Assembly: GCA_963691705.1 (NCBI GenBank)
Contig: OY829542.1
Coordinates: 51,315,002 to 51,379,001, forward strand
Direction: 5' to 3'
Origin: Viola odorata
Lineage: Eukaryota; Streptophyta; Magnoliopsida; Malpighiales; Violaceae
Length of the DNA stretch: 64,000 nucleotides
Shown here: in pieces, positions 28,856 to 38,440 of the stretch
Position numbering within the stretch: position 1 is the stretch's first letter
Layout: each line of letters starts with the position of its first letter
Notes under the pieces: model-generated
What the model saw: only the letters and a program-made list of their open reading frames with translations
Databases searched by the model: none
What the model was told of the DNA's origin: nothing
Program-made: the position numbers and the translations under genes

Positions 28856-30054
28856 TTTGTAGCGTGTGCGTCTCAATTTGGATAGGGTAACATAAATATG
28901 TGAAGTATGGACCAAAAAAAATTGTGAGGAGGTGTTAAAAAAATTCAGACTCAAATCATACTGAGAAAATTATCTTTTAAAACTCAATAATACTCGAACG
29001 TTAATTAGTAAAATTATATCATTCTTTTGTGGTTATGTATACTAAAATTCTATTGCTGTACATTTTTTCGTTTTTTTGAACATCTTCTAGGAAGTTTCGG
29101 ACTTAGTGTTTTATGTGTGAACAAAAACAAATGTACAGTAACAAAACAACACGATGATGCTTCTTGCCGAGCTTGTGTATAGTTTTTGCTAACGAGAAAA
29201 AGTAAAAAGTAGACTCTTTATTTCTATTTTTTATTTTTTATTTTTTATATTTTGTGGTGTTAAGAATAAGAATGTATATGAAATTATGAACGGTGGAAGG
29301 GAGAGAACTCTAGCCGGAAGGAAGCTTCCTAGAAGGTATATCAAATTATATACAACAATAATAATTAATATTGGTTGTGTTTGAGTTAGAATAGATCCAT
29401 CTTAATTAATATATACTTTAAATTTTGGTCCTAAGAAATAAAGAGAATAATGTTGAAAATGTCATTTTCTTCGGGGTTCAACTTTACTCGAATATAATTG
29501 GTTTCATACCGAACAGGTATAAAGGACCGGAAAAAAAAATATTTCACCTATCAAATAACACAAGTAGAAGAGTGTTGTTAGTTGTGTCACAGTTAGTGCA
29601 AATTTGTTTTTAACATAAATAAAAATTATAAATTAGGACTCAAACTCGTAACTCATCTCTTTTTATTTATTTTGCAAAACATACCACTAAATTACTAGTT
29701 CATTTGATTTTTTTTTCAAGCACTTCTTTTAATTCTTCTACCAGAATAGCATATTTTAATTAATAAAAATTACTCGCTCCGTCCTTTAATAACTGACGCT
29801 TTCCTACGTCCTTTCTTAACTTACGTTTTTCTTTTTTTATCTTTTTTGAAACATATATTTTGTGCAAATGACAAAAAAAAATTATACATCAACCCAGTGG
29901 CGCCCACCCTGGCCCAATCAAAAAAAATATTTTATTTAATTGAATGAACATAATAATTTACGAAGCAATATTAAACATCAATGTCTGGATGACCGAGTGG
30001 TCTAATATAAAATTATGCATCAACCCACCCCAAATCAGAAAATTGATATTCTTA
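28856..30054. other. Intergenic with possible MITE end
   Basis: AT-rich promoter side of PMEI-like gene 2. At 29773 TA-CTCGCTCCGTCC resembles one Stowaway end, but no matching right end was found; it may be a truncated copy. From about 29940 the sequence leads into hAT transposase remnants. Confidence 0.4.
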
Positions 30055-30319
30055 CTCTTGATAATCAACTTGAAAATTATATTTTGGATATGTGGATGTT
30101 GGATTTTCAAATTTGAAAGGGATTAATGATCTTTCCGAAAAGTTAGTTGAAAGAACAAAACATATTATCTATCCATTGGTGTATTTACTCTTAAAACTAG
30201 TTTTGATTTTACTGGTTGCAACTGCGACAGTGCAAAGAACTTTTTCTTATATGAGTATTGTGAAGACTCGACTGCGGAACCGTATGGGAACAATTGTAAA
30301 AACTACATATATTGTATGA
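30055..30319 (+). pseudogene. hAT transposase C-terminal dimerisation domain fragment
   Basis: Around 30055 one frame reads DNQLENYILD, then after a frame change INDLSEKLVE, YPLVYLLLKLVLIL, VATATVQRTFS and IVKTRLRNRMG. That is the order of the hATC dimerisation domain, in which 'YPLVY...LPVATATVERxFSxMxxVKxRLRN' is diagnostic. Frameshifts and missing upstream domains show a dead remnant. Confidence 0.85.
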
Positions 30320-30964
30320 ATTCTAATGTATAATTAATTTTTTTTCTATATTATCTTTTTATTTATCTTTTTGTTAAGTTTATTTGAATATTTGTTATTT
30401 AGCGACGGATATAAATACTCGTAAGCATTTTTCCAATTTTTCGTTCAGCTCGCTTGCCTTCCCTTTAAAATACTAAAAAAAAAAATTACCCATAAGAATT
30501 TTTTAACCGTAGGTGATAGATGGATGGGATACAGTTTATTTTTTAATTTTTTTTTAATAGACAGAGGTAAAATTTAAATATGAGTTCAAAACTACGATAT
30601 CTTTACTATCAATAAAATAAGGCAAATTGAACGGAATATCTTATCATACCAGTCAGCTACAAAATCGTTAGTTTTGGAGTTGTGTAAATGTCTAGAATCT
30701 TTAGATATGTTTTTGTATTACAAATTTTAAACAAATGCTACCAATCACATTTCCTAACACTCAGCCCAACAGCTCATACGGCCCAACAAGAGCAGCCCAC
30801 TAACAAATTATGACAAAACAGAAATCAACAACAGAATAAAATATTGAATCAAACATGACCAAACTAACTCCAACCAACTAACTAACTAACTTTCATCTCC
30901 TACCAGGCTACCACCAAAAGCGTAAAGACACGTGGCAATTCTTCTCCATCTGGCTGCTGCAACA
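30320..30964. other. Intergenic and 3' flank of PMEI-like gene 3
   Basis: AT-rich at the left; 30850-30960 is more complex and probably the 3' UTR of the minus-strand gene. No features recognised. Confidence 0.4.
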
Positions 30965-31517
30965 TCAGCTCGCTGCTAACATGTTAACAAAAGCAAGAAT
31001 GATTGCCGTTAACTGGAAAAATGTGCCATTCTCCTTAGTCAAAGGAGAAACCCCACCTTGATCTTCATTCTCTTTAAAACCATCCTCACATGTAGCTGAT
31101 GAATCCATCGCAGCACTTGCATTGATATTAGCTTCCGCGTAATCTTTATGCTTCAATTCCGACATGGCATCCTCCAACGACGAGTTCGCGTTCGAGTAGA
31201 GCTCCAAGCAATCTTTCAATGCGCCTCTAGAGAATTTGTTCAAATTTCTCTCTTTTAATAGTTGGGAAATGATGGACAAAATGTTTGTTGCATTTGTTGT
31301 GGTTAGCTCAATTGAGAAGACTACCAATTCTTCAAGGCTTGAATTTTGGGTAATGTTTGGGTTTGCATCGAAGCATCCAACGCAAAATTCGTACCTTAAG
31401 TTTGGGTCGCCTTTTGCTGCTTCTTTACAATACTTGTCGGTGACGTTACTAATAAGCCCTAATGAGGAATGAAATAGCGCGAAAAATAAAAAAAATTGTG
31501 GGAAAGAAGAAGTTCAT
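30965..31517 (-). pseudogene. PMEI/invertase-inhibitor-like gene 3 with signal-peptide frameshift
   Basis: The family body is intact on the minus strand: DKYCKEAAKGDP, YEFCVGCF, NSSLEELVVFSIELT, DCLELY, TCEDGF and VSPLTKENGTFFQLT, with the four disulfide cysteines. The only suitable ATG (31515-31517, MNFFFPT) is in another frame and meets TAG after 22 codons. The body frame has no Met and runs back only to a TGA overlapping that ATG. The two frames meet in an eight-base homopolymer at 31488-31495; one base fewer there would join ATG, a hydrophobic signal segment and body. So this is a very young pseudogene, a sequencing error in a homopolymer, or a population variant. Third member of the local PMEI-like group. 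Confidence 0.8.
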
Positions 31518-31591
31518 GATCACAGACAGAAGGTTTCAGAAGGATTTTTTGAAGATGCTACTGTTGAAAAGAGAAGAAAGATGAGGATAGG

Positions 31592-31601
31592 TTTTTATAG
31601 T
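31592..31601 (-). promoter_or_regulatory. Probable TATA box of PMEI-like gene 3
   Basis: On the minus strand reads ACTATAAAAA, about 75 bp upstream of the ATG at 31517. It lies between the start codon and a MITE that ends 10 bp further upstream. Confidence 0.5.
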
Positions 31602-31610
31602 ATTTTGTAT

Positions 31611-31766
31611 GAGTAAAACTTGGGTAGATCATGATCTACCTACATCATGATGTAGGATGATGACATGTGCCCCAAATAGTGCTAGAATGTTCTAGCACTA
31701 TTTGGGGCACATGTCATCATCCTAGATTATGATGGAGGTAGATCATGATCTACCCAAGTTTTTTCC
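31611..31766. mobile_element. Palindromic MITE with 10-bp target duplication (Mutator-like)
   Basis: 156 bp, almost a perfect palindrome: arms run from AAAACTTGGGTAGATCATGA to its complement, with the centre near GAATGTTC. Perfect 10-bp direct repeats TATTTTGTAT flank it at 31601-31610 and 31767-31776, the duplication length of Mutator-like elements. It sits immediately upstream of the TATA box of PMEI-like gene 3. A smaller palindrome GTAGATCATGATCTAC is nested in each arm. Confidence 0.85.
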
Positions 31767-31776
31767 TATTTTGTAT

Positions 31777-32084
31777 ATATAGAAATTATTTAATTATGGG
31801 AAATCAAACGGCCGGCTACTTTTTAACTAGATGATGATGATGATAATATAATATATGATTTGGTTCGATCTTGTTTTTGGGTATGGAGATATACTCTCTA
31901 CAAATAAGTATGTCATCTCTTCACGCAATTAGTACATGGTCACCTTTAGAAACATATGTTAATACATTTGTATTTGTATTCTTTTTTACGGGTATGCAGC
32001 TGTGTAGAAATCAATGAGGGGAAATTTTAATTACCGTTGATTAAGATTCTATTCGATTTAATTTCAGAGTAATTGATTTTTTTT
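31777..32084. other. Intergenic
   Basis: AT-rich, no coding signal, no transposon ends recognised. Confidence 0.4.
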
Positions 32085-32560
32085 TTAATAAGCTAGATTT
32101 TATTAAGGAAAAAGGGTCATGAAGCACATGACGAGAACAGCAGCCTGGCACTCAACCTGCCCAGGACAGAAACCAAACGCAGCGCATGCCACTTACATCA
32201 GTAGACACAAAACTACAGCAAAACGAGACAAACTAACAAGGAAACACCCCAAGCTACTGTTGACTACCACATGTCCACTCATGTTGGTCTCCCACTCATC
32301 CATGTTCTACTCATCCATGTTCTCCCGCTCCTCTCCACTCATCAAGAAGCATTATTTGGATCTATTAATACTAGAACATCTATCTCTTGTAATTCTAAGA
32401 CAATCAATGCAATCAATATTCTCTCCCCCTTCCATCCGTTCACTTGCTTCTACTATTCATGCATGAATACTATTCATGCATGTTTACTATTCATTACATG
32501 TCAACTAATATTTTCAACTGCTACCCCCTGACTGTCCCGCCCCACACATGAAACCAAGAA
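32085..32560 (-). mobile_element. Possible non-LTR retroelement 3' end
   Basis: On the minus strand the block ends CCTTAATAAAATCTAGC followed by a run of A (T run at 32079-32089 on +), with a non-coding GC-richer body before it. A polyadenylated tail after AATAAA in otherwise AT-rich flanks suggests a retroposed 3' end (LINE or processed transcript). No reverse transcriptase is present and the other end is unclear. Confidence 0.3.
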
Positions 32561-33277
32561 GAAGAGATAAGCATCTGCATCGACGTGTAGGGAAAGGTAG
32601 AATCTTGACCACGAAGCCATACTCGATATGATAATTGAATTATCAGAAATCGATTCTTTCTATGGTTTTCTATGATGCAATTCCTTGGAAAATTTGTAAC
32701 TAACTAAAGTTGAGATTCTAGTCGCAATTATTCTTAATTTTTCTGGTCGTTATTCCATATTTTGAATATGAACGAGGTTTGCTTTCTATGCGAACATGTA
32801 CTGTCTGTCGAAACTTTTATGAATTATTCTGGAGAAGAAGGGAAAGAAAGAAAAAACGGTCCAGCACTAAATTTGACCATACAAAGAAGTGATCGTGCGA
32901 GATGGTGACCAATCATTGACTATTGTCTCAAGGTTGCTTGACCACAAGTTTTTTTTTATTTTTAAGGAAACTTAACTATAATTAATTTGATTATTATCAC
33001 GTAATATTTTATATATATATATAAGTGGAAGTGGAAGTGGAATTTAAACTTGAGTTGGAAATTGAAACCCTGCTATATTACCTTTGTCGTGTGATACTTA
33101 TTATATAGTGCATAAACTACAATTCTAAACAAATTAAATTGGTGTAATAAAAAAATATTGGAAGAATTTATCCCCACAGAAAGTCTACTTAACTCGAATC
33201 TGAAATAGTCAATTAGCAAGATGAATTATGGATTGTAAATAAATTTTTTTTTGGTGTAATCAAACTTGAAAAAATTA
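32561..33277. other. Intergenic
   Basis: No gene, no recognisable repeat apart from short A/T runs and a (TA)n stretch near 33010. Confidence 0.4.
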
Positions 33278-33442
33278 CTCCCTCTGGTCTGAATTAAACG
33301 ACTTCACGCATAGCGAGGTGACCCGAATGATTCATTATTTGACCTCAAAAAATTTCGTACTACGAAATTTTTTGAAGTCAAATAGTGAGTCATTCGAGCC
33401 ATCTCGTTATGCGTAACGTCGTTTAATTCGGACCGGAGGGAG
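33278..33442. mobile_element. Short Stowaway-type MITE
   Basis: 165 bp, TA-flanked, CTCCCTCTGGTCTGAATTAA at left and its near-complement ending CGGAGGGAG at right. The two arms meet at the centre (AAATTTCGTA/TACGAAATTT) with almost no loop, so it is a near-perfect palindrome. Confidence 0.92.
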
Positions 33443-34725
33443 TATTATTCTAGTACTAAAAAATTATCGTAGAAGACCCTTCACTTTAGATTGAGTTTAT
33501 TCAATGAATATTAAAATAATTCTAACTTTAGAAATGCTAGTAATTTAGGTCTAAATCACATGAATTTCAAAATTTATTGAATTAAAATTAATTTTTTTCA
33601 TACCAAATTGTTCCACTAAAAATTAAAATTTTCTAATATATAGTGCGAACCTCACGAGAATATCAAATAAGAAATGAATATTGTTTTTGGAATTTTTTTG
33701 TCGTAATAACTCGATCATGTGTGAATAAATAAATGAGAAACAGAAAAGCTAACTAAAGGAGGCGTTGGTGCAAAATTGGAAAATATGTCGAGGACACGCA
33801 GTTTGTCAATTAACAAGTGTCTACATGAAAATTGAAACGTGGCCACACACAAAAAAGATACGGACCCTTCTTGTACATTGCAAGGATAAACGTGACAAGA
33901 TGAGGATGAAACCAAGGTGTGGTGTGTCTCCCTCTCTTCCTGCGAAAAGAAAAAGAAAAAAAAGAAGTTCATTTCATTAATTCTCTTTGGAAGTAAGTAT
34001 ATTGGATTCTCGATTTATTTGGGTATTTTATTTGTTGTTTTAAATATGAGACTAATTTAGTTCGGGAACATAATCTCACAAATATTAATATTTGAATGTT
34101 CAACATAGTCAATTTAGAGTGTGGTACTAACATGATCATTCATCATTTTACGATTAGATAATAATATATTTAGCATTTATCTTTTGATAAACAACTATAC
34201 GAATTAGTTTGTCTAAATATTTTATATACGTGTCATTTAAAAAATTTAACACGTGAAATATCAAATTAAGATAAACTAATAAAACAATATGCAATAAATT
34301 AATACAAACTAATCCAATTAGCACCACAAATTGAATACAATTAGCAAATATGTCATCAACCTTTTTATAAAGTCTCTTACGAGTTAGACACTAGACTTTT
34401 GATTCCTTAAATTTACAAATTGGACTTCATGATTCGCACACCCTACTATATAGGCCCATATAAGCCCACGACTCAAACGTAAGAGTTAATCAAAAGTTTC
34501 TTTATGAGTTGGGCTTGAATTAATGCATTTGTGAATTGGACTTATACACTTATACTACATAGGCCCAAAATTAAATACAGTACAATTGCTGGGATGATCA
34601 TAATTTCCAGTTCAATTTCCTTTGTCAAGCTAAAAGTAGAGGGGAATTGCTTGTCATTTAGGTTGAGATTGAAAATATTTCATATCTATTATATGCTCTC
34701 ATTTTGTAATATTTCTGCCGTGTAG
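33443..34725. other. Intergenic
   Basis: AT-rich. At 33740-33970 a denser block holds overlapping open frames on both strands with no family resemblance. Nothing else recognised. Confidence 0.4.
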
Positions 34726-34750
34726 GTATACGAACAACTCGCATCGCCAG

Positions 34751-35438
34751 TAGGGCTGGGCACGGGTCGGTTCGGTTCAAATTTGGACAGAACCAGAACC
34801 AGAACCAGAATTTAGAATCGGTTCGGTTCGGTTCGGGTATTTGTATTTTTAAAGTTAGAACCAAACCGCACCAGAACCATTTGGTTTCGGTTCGGTTCTG
34901 GGTTGTTTCGGGTAAGTTTGACATGTCACTAGTCTAACTCTTTCCTTTGAGAGAAAAAAAAAGAAGAAGTAAATAGATGATGTAAAATTTTCAATACCAA
35001 CAATACACATGAACGAGCAATAAAACCAATACCAAACGCGGGAGAAACCAACAGTTTAGACAATAAAGTTATCACACCATAATAAAATAAAACTAAACTT
35101 GTGTTGCTTAATTTGAATGGCCTACATACTTTTTCTGATTTTTAAAAACTAGAAAGTTTGGAACTATTTTTATTCCGTTACACAAACTAGAAAAATGATT
35201 ATATAGCATTCCAATCCTCCACTTAATAATATGAATATATATTATTATATAATATTTCGGGTAAATCGGGTAAATCGGGTTGCATGATATATAGAACCAG
35301 AACCAAACCATTTATTTCGGTTCGGTTTGGTTCGGTTCTAATTTCACTATTTTTCGACTTAAAACCCAAACCAAACCGTTTCGGTTCGGTCTGGTTCGGG
35401 GAATCGGTTCGGATTTTCGGTTTTTTTGCCCATCCCTA
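34751..35438. mobile_element. hAT-type non-autonomous element with 8-bp target duplication
   Basis: 688 bp. Ends TAGGGCTGGGCAC (left) and, on the complement of the right, TAGGGATGGGCAA. Perfect 8-bp duplication ATCGCCAG at 34743-34750 and 35439-35446. Inside are many subterminal GGTTCGGTT/AACCGAACC motifs in both orientations, probably transposase-binding repeats, and no transposase. Inserted in the coding exon of the COX6B pseudogene. Confidence 0.93.
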
Positions 35439-35491
35439 ATCGCCAGGGACAACGCCTTGCGATGTACGATTTCCTTCTCAAAACCAGACAC

Positions 35492-35507
35492 GTCATTGGC
35501 TCATTGC
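35492..35507. other. hAT excision footprint in COX6B pseudogene
   Basis: GTCATTGG directly followed by CTCATTGC. The family sequence needs a single GTCATTGC (Arg-His-Cys codons). Two 8-bp copies whose touching end bases are swapped to their complements (C to G, G to C) are the textbook scar left by Ac/Ds-type hAT excision. It adds 8 bp and shifts the frame. Confidence 0.85.
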
Positions 35508-36676
35508 TACACACGTTACCTGGAGTACCACAAGTGAGCTAGCTAACTATATCTATAGTTATTTATCTTTACTCATCTCTTATAATCAAACATTTACTTA
35601 TCATTACGTTAGCTAGATATTTTATTGCTTGTTAGAATAAACGGAACCTGCACTTAATGTAGCGCGCATTTGGTAAGTATCTCTTTATATGAGGTAGGTT
35701 ACAGGTTTATACAGGTTTATACTCCATGGTGCCATCAAAAATAAAAATTTTAAACTTTAAATCTATTTTGTAAACGAAAAAAAGAAAAGAAAAGATTGAA
35801 CCTAAAATAGAAGGGCCTAGCTCTCACCCCATCAAGTACTTGTTTTTCAATTTTCCTTGGGGTTATTGTATTGGTCCTATTGGATGTATGACAACTCATC
35901 ATCTAAAAATAATCTTGTGATACTTAAGTGAGGTTGACATCTACCTTTAAAAAGGATGATGCAGGTAGACATTTAGTAGCCATAAAATTACTTTTAAAAA
36001 TGTGTCAATGTCATGCATTCAACATAACACAGTTGAGAAAAATATGAGTTATTGTTGCAGTAAGTGAGCTCATAAGTATATGGATGTGAGTCACCTTTCT
36101 GTTATACGCTAGTATGTCAATATTAGTAAGAAATACGTATTGATATGTATTCGTGAATTGCAATTTTGAAGGTGGAAAATTATCATTTATTTTGACAAAA
36201 ATTTTAGATTATTTTCTTATCAATCTGAAAGATCGGAAATAATTTTTTCATTTTTGAAGGGAAGGTTCTAACTTCTTAGTCCATTGCGATAGGTGTATCA
36301 AAGAGAAAGGTAACGATGGAGGAGATCGTGAGAAGTTTGCAAAGTACTATCGTGCATTGTGTCCAACTGATTGGGTAAGAATATTGTTTTTTTTCTTAGA
36401 GAAGTGTTAGTATGTGTTGGTGATCTTGAACTTATAAATCAATCATGTAAAAGTCTTACCTTGTTTGTTTTTTTTTTCCTTTTTTTTCTAGCATGTGATT
36501 AACTTAACAATTTTGAAATTAGCATGTTTGTGATAGGGAAGTAGTGAGTTAATCCCAAGTTGGAATAGTATTTTGAACTTAAATTTCATTAAAAATCAGG
36601 GGGGTTTGGGTAATAGACTACTTTTGGCTTTCATTTTTTTTTATTAAAAATGTATTATACAATCTCTAATCTATTA

Positions 36677-36744
36677 TACATAGAAATGCGATTGTGTTCC
36701 TTTAAATGCTTACATAGAAATGCGATTGTGTTCCTTTAAATGCT
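36677..36744. repeat. 34-bp perfect tandem duplication
   Basis: Two adjacent identical 34-bp units beginning TACATAGAAATGCGATTGTG, inside the second intron of the COX6B pseudogene. Confidence 0.9.
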
Positions 36745-36858
36745 TTAAATTTTCATGACATACTTTGGTATTTGTTTAAAATTTGTGTATATATATGTTT
36801 GCAGATTGAGCAGTGGAATGAGCAAAGAGAACTTGGGGTTTTTCGTCAGACAATATAG

Positions 36859-37046
36859 AATAGTTTCTTCTTTTTTCTCTCATGCGAATCTGGAAGGAAG
36901 ATACGTACACTTTTAATTTGAATGAAAACTATACTAAAAAGACAGGTGTTTCCTTAAGCGAATAAAGATAGTGAACGACCGATGATATATTTTATACCTA
37001 GTTTAACTTGTGTATCCTTAACAAAATGAGAAGGAAAAGTAACTTG
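36859..37046. other. 3' flank of the COX6B pseudogene up to the retrotransposon
   Basis: Short unremarkable stretch ending at the GTAAC target duplication of the Gypsy element (37047-37051). Confidence 0.5.
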
Positions 37047-37051
37047 GTAAC

Positions 37052-37831
37052 TGATAATCCGTTGAATGGAGTGAGGGGTTTTTGGTAAAGTAGCACGCTG
37101 GAGGGTGGTAGCTGGAGCTCCGTGAGGGACCTGCACAGTGCCGGAAGTGTTTTCCGGCCTAAAAGCTCCAATGCCAAAGTCAGTATTCTGGTTAAGTGTA
37201 GGGAAAATATGTGTATTTTTCAGTGTGTGTCCTTGAGTAAAAGAAGAAACTTCCTTTATATACCTCCCTCTAGTCCTTAGGCTGGGCTAGAGTGGTTAGA
37301 TCTTCTGACATCCCTTCCCCTTTTTCCGCAGCAGGTGGTCTAGGAGTAGGGGTTCATCATTATAACGTGGGGTGGAGACCTTACTTTAGGGGAATAGAGT
37401 CGTCCCCTTGTCCAATTGTCAGATGATGAATTGATGGGAGCAGGTTATCCTCCCTGCCAACCTTGACTAAATGTATACTGACTATGGAGTATTATATAAA
37501 TAATATCTGTGAGGGGAGCTTAATATCTGTGCCCAATCAGTACGATGCCGTTGGGGTGGAATCGGCAGGCTGCCGTTGTGTAGAATCGGCTGGGTGTCGT
37601 TTGGTGACACATTGACCAGGCCAGGGTATATAGCGGTGCCGATCCGTTTCCTCATGCTTGGGCGGATGGATCGGCCTTGTCCCGATTTGAGACAATCGGG
37701 CTAAACTTGTCCTTTGGTCACTTATTCCTGTTGACTTGGTCAAACGGTCGCGATGCCGTTTTGGCTGGTCAATAGTACTTTGTGAAGGTGCAAAGTCCAT
37801 TATGCCCTTCTGATAATTTTATGTATTATCA
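37052..37831 (-). repeat. 3' LTR of the Gypsy element
   Basis: Starts TGATAATCC and ends GTATTATCA, so TG...CA with a short terminal inverted repeat. Differs from the other LTR at four sites by eye, all transitions. It contains the minus-strand TATA-like TATATAA around 37255-37262. Confidence 0.95.
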
Positions 37832-38440
37832 GAGGCCCAACAACAAACGAGCCCGAGTGTTTACCAAGGGCTTGCCGTTTCCCTCTTGATGTCTGACAAT
37901 CGGCATGTTGCCGTTTTGATTTATTTCCAAGTATTTGAAAAGTTTTTCTTCATTCCTGCAAATAAAAACTTAGTTTGCAATAAAGTCAAATTCAACTTAA
38001 AGTATACCTGTGACGTGGCGCTGTAATGGCCAAGTGTTTATAACTGCTTGTTACTTTTGAGGAGGAATGTCTCTTCACTGGTAAGGTTTTTTGAATTTTG
38101 AAATTCAAAAATCCTTTAGGAAGCGTGTGGGCTGTTCCTCTTTAAATGCGCCGCTCAGCTTTATTGACAACTTGCTACTTTTCAGAACAGATGAGCCACG
38201 TGTCAGCGACCGATTGGGCACGCTGACGGTTAGAGAGATGTTTCTTTTAAAAGTGGTTCTCCCTAGGAAACCTAATTCATTTTCCTTTCTCAGCCGCTTC
38301 ACTTCATCTTCTTGACCCAGATTCTCTCTCGCTTCTGCCGCTTCCTTCTTCGACGTTTGGGCTTGATTCGTCAAGGATTTCTGCAGTACCTGGTATTTCT
38401 CAACCTTTTCTTCTTCTTTGTGTTGCTTGTGGTTGAAAAA
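37832..38440. other. Non-coding part of the Gypsy element before the antisense gene
   Basis: Probably holds the polypurine tract for minus-strand priming next to the LTR and, in the other direction, the promoter and leader of the antisense gene. AATCGGCATGTTGCCGTTTT at 37899-37918 is one of a dispersed hairpin-like motif set. Confidence 0.5.

Larger units (their letters stand above)
34726..36858 (+). pseudogene. COX6B: Cytochrome c oxidase subunit 6b pseudogene
   Basis: COX6B is a small twin-CX9C-type intermembrane-space subunit of mitochondrial complex IV. Coding pieces: exon 34726-35530 (interrupted by a 688-bp hAT element), about 36306-36375, and 36805-36858, each with splice-like borders. 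Translation gives CDVRFPSQNQTRH, then after a frame change CYTRYLEYHK, then CIKEKGNDGGDREKFAKYYRALCPTDW, then IEQWNEQREL and a stop. Breaks: the resident hAT element, an 8-bp insertion at 35492-35507 that shifts the frame, and a missing third cysteine (GGDRE where the family has a Cys at the R position). The N-terminal exon was not found upstream. All evidence points to a dead gene. Confidence 0.85.

Noticed and set aside
29973..30010. Short stretch GGATGACCGAGTGGTC resembling a tRNA-Ser/Leu D-arm
   Set aside because: The anticodon and T-arm sequence (GGTTCGAATCC) that should follow within 60 bp is absent. Too little for a tRNA gene or SINE A/B box pair.
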